A DNA stretch of 64,000 nucleotides, from NCBI GenBank assembly GCA_046732465.1, contig JBKPND010000065.1, positions 1-64,000 on the forward strand, written 5' to 3'. The notes below the pieces were generated by a model. It was not told where the DNA came from and ran no database searches. It saw only the letters and a list, made by a program, of their open reading frames with translations. Source of the DNA: DASUPK01 sp046732465 (GTDB taxonomy: Bacteria > Actinomycetota > Thermoleophilia > Solirubrobacterales > 70-9). The translations under genes and the position numbers were made by a program. Shown here in pieces: positions 57,606-64,000 of this stretch (position 1 is its first letter; each line of letters opens with the position of its first letter).

Positions 57606-58423
57606 GTCTCGGCGGCGACCGGCTCCGGGACGGCACCATTCGATGCGCCCTGCGGCGGCGAGATCCCTGCAATCGCGTGGGCGCCGCCGTCCACGTGGAT
57701 CAGCTCGCCGCTGATCGCCTCCGACCACTCCGAGAGCAGGAAGCAGACCGCGCGCGCGACCGGCGTCGGGTCGTCTGAGTCCCAGCCGAGCGGTGCGGCC
57801 TCCGGCCAGCTGCCCGAGAGCTCGTCGAAGCCCGGGATGCCGCCGGCTGCCGGCGAAGCGATCGGGCCGGCGGAGATCAGATTGGCGCGAATCCCGAGCG
57901 GCCCCAGCTCGCGGGCCAGATAACGGTTGACCGCCTCCAGCGCGGCCTTCGAGACGCCCATCCAGTCATACGCCGGCCAGGCGACCGAGGCGTCGAAGTC
58001 GAGGCCCACCACGCTGCCGCCCTCCCCCATCAGCGGCGCCAGGTGGCGCGCCAACGCCTGGTAGGAGTAGGCGCTCGTCCGGAAGGCCTCGGCGGCGCTG
58101 TCCGCGGGGGTCTCGAGGAACTTCCCGCCGATCGCGTCCTGCGGCGCGAAGGCGATCGCGTGCAGGACGCCGTCCAGGCCGCCCCAGCGACCCCCGAGCT
58201 CGGCGGCGAGCCCGCCCAGGTCCTCCTCGGAGTTGACGTCGAGCTCGAGCACGTCCGGCGGCTCGGGCAGCCGGGAGGCGGCCCGCTCCGTCATCCGGCG
58301 GGTCCGGCCGAAGCCCGTGAGCGCGACCTCGGCGCCGGCGAGCTGCGCCTCGCGGGCAACCGCGAAGGCGATGCTCTTCCGGGTCAGGACCCCGGTGATC
58401 AGCAGTCTCTTCCCGGCCAGCAT
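57602..58423 (-). CDS. fabI: enoyl-[acyl-carrier-protein] reductase FabI
   Basis: FabI reduces trans-2-enoyl-ACP with NADH or NADPH in the last step of each elongation cycle. The 273-residue product has the FabI nucleotide-binding start LLITGVLTRKSIAFAVAREA, LDGVLHAIAFAPQDAIGGKF and the active site SYSYQALARHLAP with YDWMGVSKAALEAVNRYLAR, which gives the Y-x6-K pair typical of FabI. Triclosan-type inhibitors target this fold. The ATG overlaps the maoC stop by one base (TGATG). It ends the fatty acid operon. Confidence 0.93.
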   Translation of the reverse strand: MLAGKRLLITGVLTRKSIAFAVAREAQLAGAEVALTGFGRTRRMTERAASRLPEPPDVLELDVNSEEDLGGLAAELGGRWGGLDGVLHAIAFAPQDAIGGKFLETPADSAAEAFRTSAYSYQALARHLAPLMGEGGSVVGLDFDASVAWPAYDWMGVSKAALEAVNRYLARELGPLGIRANLISAGPIASPAAGGIPGFDELSGSWPEAAPLGWDSDDPTPVARAVCFLLSEWSEAISGELIHVDGGAHAIAGISPPQGASNGAVPEPVAAET

Positions 58424-58992
58424 CAGGCGAGCAACCTGCCGTTCTGGAGGGGCGAGAGGTCTTCGGGCGCCCGATCGCCGGCGGAAGCGGACTCCGGGCC
58501 GGCGGAGCGTTCGGCCTGCCGGCGCCAGAGAACGACGATCTCCATGCGGGCCACCAGCTCGTCCGACTGGTTCACGATCCGGACGGCCAGGGTGACCAGC
58601 CCGGTCTCGGGACCCAGCTCGCGCTTGTCGGCGAGGCGGGCCCGGACCCGGATCGTGTCGCCGAGCCCGACCGGCCGCTTCAGCACGGCACCGTCGATCG
58701 AGCGCAGGGCGAGGACGACGCGGGGATCGATCGGCAGCAATCCGAGGGCGTAAGAGAAGACAAGCATGCCGTGGGCGATGCGGCGCCCGAAGGCGCTCTC
58801 CGCCGCCCAGGCCGCGTCGGCGTGCTGCGGGTGCCAATCGCCGGTCAACGCGGCGAAGGAGACGACGTCGTACTCGGTCACCGTGCGGCCCGAGGACTCC
58901 ATCGAGTCTCCGATCTCCAGATCATCGAAGTAGGGCGGCGCCTCGCGCCAGAGGACTCCCTCGCGGGTCGCCTCAATCGCCTGGATCGTCAT
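58423..58992 (-). CDS. MaoC-like (R)-hydratase, hotdog fold
   Basis: The 189-residue product has YFDDLEIGDSMESSGRTVTE and the hydratase motif VSFAALTGDWHPQHADAAWA followed by SAFGRRIAHGMLVFSYALGL, with Asp and His placed as in MaoC (R)-specific enoyl hydratases. Inside a FAS II operon that lacks fabZ, it may dehydrate 3-hydroxyacyl-ACP, as HadABC does in mycobacteria. The C-terminal ~35 residues are a disordered Ala/Glu/Ser tail. Its ATG overlaps the accD stop (ATGA) and its stop overlaps the fabI start. Confidence 0.88.
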   Translation of the reverse strand: MTIQAIEATREGVLWREAPPYFDDLEIGDSMESSGRTVTEYDVVSFAALTGDWHPQHADAAWAAESAFGRRIAHGMLVFSYALGLLPIDPRVVLALRSIDGAVLKRPVGLGDTIRVRARLADKRELGPETGLVTLAVRIVNQSDELVARMEIVVLWRRQAERSAGPESASAGDRAPEDLSPLQNGRLLA

Positions 58993-60446
58993 GCCGTCCT
59001 CCTTCGTCCGTTGGCTCCGCCGAGGGCGGAGTGGGCCCAGATCAGTCGCTGCCGGGTCTCCCCGGGCTCGATCACCTCGTCGACGTCGCCGCCGCGAGCG
59101 GCGACCTCCGCGGTCAGATGCTGCTCCGCGTACTCGGCAGCGAGGCGGTCGTGCTCGCCGCTCGGGTCCGGGGAGGCCTCGATCGCGCGGCGGTGGACGA
59201 TCCCCACCGCCTGACGCGCACCCAGCACGCCGATCTCCGCCCCCGGCCAGGCCAGCACCAGATCGGCGCCCAGGTCGCGTGAGTTCATCGTGATGAATCC
59301 GCCGCCATAGGCCTTGCGCAGGACGACGGTCACCTTCGGCACCCGGGCGGCTGAGAAGGCGTGCAGCAGGCCGGCGCCGTGGCGGATCACGCCCAGCGCC
59401 TCCTGCTTCGTGCCGGGCAGGAAGCCGGGCGTGTCGACCAGAACCACCAGGGGGAGCCCGAACGCGTCGCAGCGGTTGATGAAGGTGGCCGCCTTCTCGG
59501 AGGCGGCCGAGTCGATCACGCCGCCCAGGTGATGGGGCTGGTTGGCGACCACGCCCACCGGATGCCCGTTGAGGCGGGTCAGCGCCGTGACCATGTTGCG
59601 AGCCCACCGCGGCGAGAGCTCGAGCATGGAGCTGCCGTCTGAGATCGCGCGAATCACCGTGCGGACGTCGTAGACCTTGCGCGGGTCGGCGGGGACGGCC
59701 GCGCCCGGCTCGCCGGCGAACGGCTCCTCGGGAATCGCGGGATCCGGCGGCTGTGCCGAGCTCTGCGGCAGGTGACCGAGGAGATCCCGGACGATCTCCG
59801 CCGCGGCGTGATCGTCCTCCGCGACCAGGTCGCAGACCCCGTTGCGGGAGTGAACGCGGGGGCCGCCGAGCTCGTCCATCGTGACGCTCTCCCCCATCAC
59901 CTCCTCGACCACGTTCGGGCCGGTGAGGAAGAGCCGCGAGCCCTCGACCATCACCACGAAATCGGTCAGTGCCGGTGAGTAGGCGCCACCCCCGGCCGAG
60001 GTGCCGGTGATCACGCTGATCTGCGGCACGCGTCCCGAGAGCGCGACGTGCTCGCGGAAGATCGCCCCATAGCCACCGAGCGCGCCGGCGCCCTCGTCGA
60101 TGCGTGCGCCGCCGGAGGCGATGAACCCGACCACCGGGGCGGACGCCCGGCCGGCCAGCTCGAGCAGGCGGACGATCGTCTCGGCCTGGGCGGTGCCGAG
60201 CGACCCGCCGGCGAACCCCTGGTCCTGCGCGTAGCAGTAGACAGGGCGTCCGCCGACGGTGCCGGCGCCCGCGACGACGCCGTCCCCGGGTGCCGAGCGG
60301 GCGGAGCGTGAGGCGATCCTGGTCCGGACCAGCTCGAGCGAGCCGGGATCGCAGAGCGCCTCCAGACGGCCGACCGGTGTGAGCCGCTCGGCCCTCGTCG
60401 CCTCGCGTTCGGCGAGCATCAGGTTCACGACGCGACCCACCCACAT
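58989..60446 (-). CDS. accD: acyl-CoA carboxylase carboxyltransferase (fused beta-alpha chain)
   Basis: This 485-residue chain holds both carboxyltransferase halves. The N-terminal half has LTPVGRLEALCDPGSLELVR, GFIASGGARIDEGAGALGGY and ISVITGTSAGGGAYSPALTD; the C-terminal half has VVANQPHHLGGVIDSAASEK, LVVLVDTPGFLPGTKQEALG and VVLRKAYGGGFITMNSRDLG. With biotin carboxylase and carrier chains encoded elsewhere, it makes malonyl-CoA (or methylmalonyl-CoA) for chain elongation. There is no zinc ribbon of the E. coli AccD type. ATG start; 13 bp after fabF and overlapping maoC by 4 bp. Confidence 0.9.
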   Translation of the reverse strand: MWVGRVVNLMLAEREATRAERLTPVGRLEALCDPGSLELVRTRIASRSARSAPGDGVVAGAGTVGGRPVYCYAQDQGFAGGSLGTAQAETIVRLLELAGRASAPVVGFIASGGARIDEGAGALGGYGAIFREHVALSGRVPQISVITGTSAGGGAYSPALTDFVVMVEGSRLFLTGPNVVEEVMGESVTMDELGGPRVHSRNGVCDLVAEDDHAAAEIVRDLLGHLPQSSAQPPDPAIPEEPFAGEPGAAVPADPRKVYDVRTVIRAISDGSSMLELSPRWARNMVTALTRLNGHPVGVVANQPHHLGGVIDSAASEKAATFINRCDAFGLPLVVLVDTPGFLPGTKQEALGVIRHGAGLLHAFSAARVPKVTVVLRKAYGGGFITMNSRDLGADLVLAWPGAEIGVLGARQAVGIVHRRAIEASPDPSGEHDRLAAEYAEQHLTAEVAARGGDVDEVIEPGETRQRLIWAHSALGGANGRRRTA

Positions 60447-60459
60447 CTATGGCGGCCGC

Positions 60460-61659
60460 TCACGCGACCGCCTCCATGACGAGGACGACGTTGTGGCCGC
60501 CGAAGCCGAAGGAATTCGAGATCCCGATGGCCGGGTGGCCGTTCACGTCCAGCTCCCTCGATCCCGAGGTGACGTAGTCGAGGTCGAGCCCCTCGTCGGG
60601 CTCCTCGTAGTTGAGCGTCGGCGGCGCGGTCTTGGCCCGCAGGGCCTGAATCGTCGCCACGCCCTCCACCGCGCCGGCCGCACCGAGCAGATGCCCGATC
60701 GCCGACTTGGTCGAGGAGGTCGGGATCTGCGGCGCCCGCTCCCCGAGCGCCGTCTTCAGCGCCTCGGTCTCGGAGCGGTCGTTGAGCGGGGTCGAGGTGC
60801 CATGGGCGTTCACGTAGGCGAGCTGCCCCGGCTCTACCTCAGCGTCGGCCAGCGCCTTGCGGATCGCGCGGGCAGCGCCGTCGCCGGTGGGCTCCGGAGC
60901 GGTCATGTGATGCGCGTCGGCGGTGGCGCCGTAGCCGGTCAGGTAGCCGAGGATCTGCGCGCCGCGCAGCTCGGCCGTCTCGGCGTCCTCGAGCACCATC
61001 ACACCGGCGCCCTCGCCCATGACGAAACCGTCGCGGCGGCGGTCGAAGGGACGGGAGATCCCGGTGGGCGACGTCGCGCCCATCTCGGCGAAGGCAGCGG
61101 TTGCCAGATCGGTGATCGCCGCCTCGCTGCCGCCCGCGACGCAGGCGACGGCGTCGCCGTGCTGGACCATGCGTGCGGCGGCGCCGAGGGCGTGGGCCCC
61201 GGCGGCGCAGGCGGACACCGTGCCGTAGCACTGGCCGCGAAGGTCGTGCTCGATCGCCAGGGCGCCGGCGGCCGAGTTGGCCATCATCTGGGGAACGCAG
61301 TGCGGCGAAACCGCGCGCTGCCCCTTCTCCCGAAGGGTGATGTGCTCGGACTCGATCGTGGAGAGGCCACCGATCCCCGTCCCGATCACGGAGCCGATCT
61401 CGGCCCGGTTGTAGGGCGCCTCGTCGAGGCTGGCCTGGGAGATCGCCTCCGCGGCCGCCGCCAGGGCGAGCTGTGTGAAGCGATCGGTGCGGCGCACCTG
61501 CCGCCGGGTCAGGTGGTCCGTCGGCTCGAAGTCCGAGCAGCGCCCGAGGCCGTCCTCGATTCCGGACTCGCCGGCCGCCCAGCGCTCGTGCAGGGCCGGA
61601 GCGCCGACCCCGAGCGGTGTGACGGCCCCGATCCCGGTGATCGCGACCCGCCGAGTCAT
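60460..61659 (-). CDS. fabF: 3-oxoacyl-[acyl-carrier-protein] synthase II
   Basis: FabF condenses malonyl-ACP with the growing acyl-ACP. The 399-residue product shows RRVAITGIGAVTPLGVGAPA, the nucleophile region YGTVSACAAGAHALGAAARM (Cys in SACAAG), and the two active-site histidines in AYVNAHGTSTPLNDRSETEA and STKSAIGHLLGAAGAVEG. Length and motifs are normal. ATG overlaps the acpP stop (ATGA), and accD follows after 13 bp. Confidence 0.95.
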   Translation of the reverse strand: MTRRVAITGIGAVTPLGVGAPALHERWAAGESGIEDGLGRCSDFEPTDHLTRRQVRRTDRFTQLALAAAAEAISQASLDEAPYNRAEIGSVIGTGIGGLSTIESEHITLREKGQRAVSPHCVPQMMANSAAGALAIEHDLRGQCYGTVSACAAGAHALGAAARMVQHGDAVACVAGGSEAAITDLATAAFAEMGATSPTGISRPFDRRRDGFVMGEGAGVMVLEDAETAELRGAQILGYLTGYGATADAHHMTAPEPTGDGAARAIRKALADAEVEPGQLAYVNAHGTSTPLNDRSETEALKTALGERAPQIPTSSTKSAIGHLLGAAGAVEGVATIQALRAKTAPPTLNYEEPDEGLDLDYVTSGSRELDVNGHPAIGISNSFGFGGHNVVLVMEAVA

Positions 61660-61901
61660 GACTGGCGCTCGGCCACGAAGTCGACCACGTCCTGAACGGT
61701 CGTGATCTTGTCCATGTCGGCGTCCGTCACCTCGATCTTGTATTCGTCCTCGATCACCTGGGCCAACTCGACGAGGTCGAGCGAGTCGATGTCGAGGTCC
61801 TCGAAGCGGGAGTCCGGCTTCACGTTTTCCGGCTCCTCACCGAACTCGACGAGGGCGGCGATCACCCTCTCTTGAACCTGGTCCTTGGTTGCGGTTGTCA
61901 T
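61656..61901 (-). CDS. acpP: acyl carrier protein
   Basis: The 81-residue acidic protein carries the growing acyl chain on phosphopantetheine. It has the attachment motif EDLDIDSLDLVELAQVIEDE with Ser in DSL, and the third-helix region ITTVQDVVDFVAERQ. It sits between fabG and fabF, the usual place. An AAAGGAGAC ribosome binding site lies just before the ATG. The 37-bp gap to fabG is the widest in this operon. Confidence 0.96.
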   Translation of the reverse strand: MTTATKDQVQERVIAALVEFGEEPENVKPDSRFEDLDIDSLDLVELAQVIEDEYKIEVTDADMDKITTVQDVVDFVAERQS

Positions 61902-61938
61902 CGGTCTCCTTTCGTCGATGTGGTCTGGGATGTGCAGG

Positions 61939-62739
61939 TCAGGCGGACATGCCGCCGTCGACCGGCAGCACGGCTCCGGTCACGTAGGCGGCCTCGTCGG
62001 AGGCGAGGAAGCGGATGCAGGCCGCTACGTCCTCCGGCGATCCCGGACGTCTCGCCGGGATCGCGTCGAGCAGCGTGCTCGAGCCGTTCGAGTCCGCGCC
62101 GTTGCCGGTGAAGTCGCGAGTCAGCTCGGTCTCGATCAGACCGGGGGCGACCGCGTTCACGGTGACGCCGCGGCGGGCGACCTCGGCGGCCACCGTCCGC
62201 GTGAAGGCGATCAGCCCGCCCTTCGACGCGGCGTAGTTGGCCTGGCCCGGGTTGGCCCGCAGGCCGACGACCGAGGCGACGTTGATCACCCGGCCGAAGC
62301 GCCGGCGCATCATCGGGCCGAGGGCGGCACGCGTCAGCCGGAAGGCCCCGGTCAAGTTGACGTCCAGCACCCGCGACCAGTCCTCGTCGCTCAGCCTCAT
62401 CGAGAGGTTGTCCGCGGTCATGCCGGCGTTGTTGACCAGCACCAGGACGGGGCCGAGCTCGTCGGTGAGTCGCGCGAGCATCTCTTCGGCCGCCGCGGCA
62501 TCGGCCACATCGGCGCCGAGCGCCAGCGCGCTCCCACCGTCATCGGCGATCGAGGCGGCGACGGCTTCGGCGCCCTCCCGGTCGCGGCTGTAGTTGACCC
62601 CCACCGCCCAGCCGGTCGCCGCGAGCGCCCTCGCGGTGGCGGCGCCGATCCCGCGGGAGGCGCCGGTCACCAGCGCGCAGCTCACGCTCTGCGGCGCGCC
62701 GCGCTCCTTCTTGTCCGGGGTGGTCTCGACCGTGCTCAC
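61939..62739 (-). CDS. fabG: 3-oxoacyl-[acyl-carrier-protein] reductase
   Basis: FabG reduces 3-ketoacyl-ACP with NADPH. The 266-residue SDR has ALVTGASRGIGAATARALAA, LVLVNNAGMTADNLSMRLSD, VINVASVVGLRANPGQANYA with SKGGLIAFTRTVAAE (Ser and YxxxK), and a C-terminal GAVLPVDGGMSA. It has about 18 extra residues at the N-terminus. GTG at 62737-62739 was chosen over the upstream ATG (62754) because GGAGGG lies 6 nt before it and the codon overlaps the fabH stop as GTGA. Confidence 0.93.
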   Translation of the reverse strand: MSTVETTPDKKERGAPQSVSCALVTGASRGIGAATARALAATGWAVGVNYSRDREGAEAVAASIADDGGSALALGADVADAAAAEEMLARLTDELGPVLVLVNNAGMTADNLSMRLSDEDWSRVLDVNLTGAFRLTRAALGPMMRRRFGRVINVASVVGLRANPGQANYAASKGGLIAFTRTVAAEVARRGVTVNAVAPGLIETELTRDFTGNGADSNGSSTLLDAIPARRPGSPEDVAACIRFLASDEAAYVTGAVLPVDGGMSA

Positions 62740-63785
62740 GCCGTGCCCTCCCATTCGATGACCCCGGCGCCCCAGGTGAGGCCCGCGCCGAATGCCGAGA
62801 GCAGGACGCGCGAGCCCTTCTGCAGCAAGCCGGTGGAGGCAGCCTCCGAGAGGGCGATCGGGATGCTGGCGGCCGAGGTGTTGCCGTACTCGGCGAGGCA
62901 GTCGATCACCCGTCCGGCGGGCAGGTCGAGGCGCTCGCCGACGGCGGAGATGATCCGCGAGTTGGCCTGGTGGTAGACGAAGAGGTCGATCTCGTCCAGC
63001 GCCAGGCCGGCGTCCGAGACGACCTGCTGCGTCGTGTTGGACATCGCGGCGACCGCCGCGCGGAAGGTGGCGCGGCCGTCCATGCGGACCAGCCGGTCGT
63101 CGTGGTCGGCCTGGATCAACTCCGCCCGGCTGCCGTCGGAGCGCAGCGCGATCGGGCCGATCAGGCCCGGTCCGCCGGGCCTGAGCACCGCGGCTCCGGC
63201 GCCGTCCCCGAACAGCCCCGCCGTTCGCCGGTCGGTGTAGTCGGTGACTCGGCTGAGCACCTCGGCGCCGACGACGAGCGCCGCACGGGCGCGCCCGGAC
63301 TCGAGCTGCGCAGTCGCGAGCGAGAGCGCGGAGAGGAAACCGGTGCAGGCCGCGCCCACGTCGATGGCGCCTGCGGAGGAGGCGCCGAGCCGGCTGGCGA
63401 CCAGCGGCGCAGCGTGCGGCTGGAGCTGATCGGGGGTGAAGGTGGCGACCAGGAGGAGGTCGAGCTCGGCGGGGTCGACCCCGCCGAGCGCCAGCGCCTT
63501 GGCTCCCGCCCCGGCCGCGAGATCAACGAGGCCCTCGCCGGTGACCCGGCGCCTGCGATGGATGCCGGTGCGAGACGAGATCCACTCCGAGTCCACTCCG
63601 AGCGGGCGGGCCAGCTCCTCGTTCTCGATGACCCGCTCAGGGAGCCAGGCGGCGACCGCCGCGATCCCGGGGCCCCTCACCTTCCGGGACCCGTTGGCCG
63701 CGCCCGTGGCCCGCGCGATCAACGCGTCGGGATCGACCAGTGAGGAGTCAACCTCCCACCGCTGTCCGGGTTCGAGCTCAGGCAA
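62736..63785 (-). CDS. fabH: 3-oxoacyl-[acyl-carrier-protein] synthase III
   Basis: FabH starts fatty acid synthesis by condensing an acyl-CoA with malonyl-ACP. The conserved protein begins at RGPGIAAVAAWLPERVIENE and has WISSRTGIHRRRR, the nucleophile GAACTGFLSALSLATAQLES, YHQANSRIISAVGERL and YGNTSAASIPIALSEA (Cys-His-Asn triad). TTG at 63783-63785, overlapping the fabD end by 8 bases with GGGAG 7 nt upstream, gives 349 residues with a ~30-residue unconserved leader. A GTG just before RGPGIAA would give a standard-length protein but lacks a ribosome binding site. Confidence 0.9.
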   Translation of the reverse strand: MPELEPGQRWEVDSSLVDPDALIARATGAANGSRKVRGPGIAAVAAWLPERVIENEELARPLGVDSEWISSRTGIHRRRRVTGEGLVDLAAGAGAKALALGGVDPAELDLLLVATFTPDQLQPHAAPLVASRLGASSAGAIDVGAACTGFLSALSLATAQLESGRARAALVVGAEVLSRVTDYTDRRTAGLFGDGAGAAVLRPGGPGLIGPIALRSDGSRAELIQADHDDRLVRMDGRATFRAAVAAMSNTTQQVVSDAGLALDEIDLFVYHQANSRIISAVGERLDLPAGRVIDCLAEYGNTSAASIPIALSEAASTGLLQKGSRVLLSAFGAGLTWGAGVIEWEGTA

Positions 63786-64000
63786 CGGCGGACTCCCGGC
63801 TGGCGAGTGTCTCTGTCTTGGCGTCATCGATCGTCCGGCGGACGAGGCCGGCGAGCACCTTTCCGGGGCCCACGTCCACATATCGGGTCACGCCCAGCTC
63901 GCGGAGTCGGCCGAGAACGGCCGTCCAGCGGATGGGGCTGGTCAGTGACGCCGCCAGCGCATCTCGGACGTCATCGCCGAAGGGCTCGGCGGTGGTCGAG
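63778..64000 (-). CDS. fabD: malonyl-CoA:ACP transacylase, C-terminal part (cut by window edge)
   Basis: Only the last 74 codons are inside the window. The frame reads TSPIRWTAVLGRLRELGVTR and then YVDVGPGKVLAGLVRRTIDD, the C-terminal signature of FabD (the E/DxGPGKVLxGLxxR block), and ends ASRESAVA with TGA at 63778-63780. FabD loads malonyl groups onto ACP. It lies directly upstream of fabH with an 8-base overlap, completing the standard order. Confidence 0.9.
   Translation of the reverse strand, partial: STTAEPFGDDVRDALAASLTSPIRWTAVLGRLRELGVTRYVDVGPGKVLAGLVRRTIDDAKTETLASRESAVA

Overview
The window is high-GC DNA with actinobacterial gene content. It has the rpmG-secE-nusG-rplK-rplA-rplJ-rplL-rpoB order, a primary sigma factor, a fused acyl-CoA carboxylase beta/alpha chain, many GTG/TTG starts and many -10 boxes set only 6-12 nt before a start codon. 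Together with the basic, lysine-rich secreted proteins and the archaeal-type FolE2, this fits a deep-branching Actinomycetota, most likely Thermoleophilia/Solirubrobacterales. That placement is inference; no 16S gene is present.

Layout. 1-4668 (minus): transcription/translation operon, read rpmG, secE, nusG, rplK, rplA, L10 leader, rplJ, rplL, then rpoB (cut by the window edge) behind its own promoter. 4778-13803: a secretome block with a small lipoprotein, a beta-helix protein, a Tat-type PhoD phosphatase, a lipase-like hydrolase, an HExxH protein and a thrombospondin-3 repeat protein. 13871-21394: housekeeping genes (acyl-CoA dehydrogenase, FHA protein, tRNA-Thr, SDR, rpoD, folE2, pgsA, uracil-DNA glycosylase), with a small locus at 16808-17685 holding a PD-(D/E)XK nuclease, tRNA-Tyr, an AbrB-like domain and a foldable inverted repeat.

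21422-48475 is a large surface-polysaccharide cluster. It has a Wzm/Wzt-type ABC exporter (29432-31596), GDP-mannose dehydratases and GDP-fucose synthase, a UDP-sugar dehydrogenase, about nine glycosyltransferases, three methyltransferases, a sulfotransferase and two polytopic membrane proteins. The exporter is flanked by two inverted copies of a module made of a ~110-residue coiled-coil protein followed by a GT4 enzyme; I do not recognise the coiled-coil family. The likely logic is: make GDP-deoxyhexose and UDP-uronate precursors, build the chain on a lipid in the cytoplasm, export it with Wzm/Wzt, and modify it by methylation or sulfation.

48476-56309 returns to secreted and hypothetical genes: a lipoprotein, two hypothetical proteins, a frameshifted trypsin-like protease, a 1523-residue subtilisin-like protease with FG-GAP repeats, and an HNH nuclease abutting tRNA-Thr(CGT). 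56346-57605 holds enoyl-CoA hydratase and a VOC protein. 57602-64000 (minus) is a type II fatty acid synthesis operon, fabD-fabH-fabG-acpP-fabF-accD-maoC-fabI, with tightly overlapping genes. No stretch over 300 bases lacks a gene. I saw no CRISPR array, integrase, transposase or rRNA gene.
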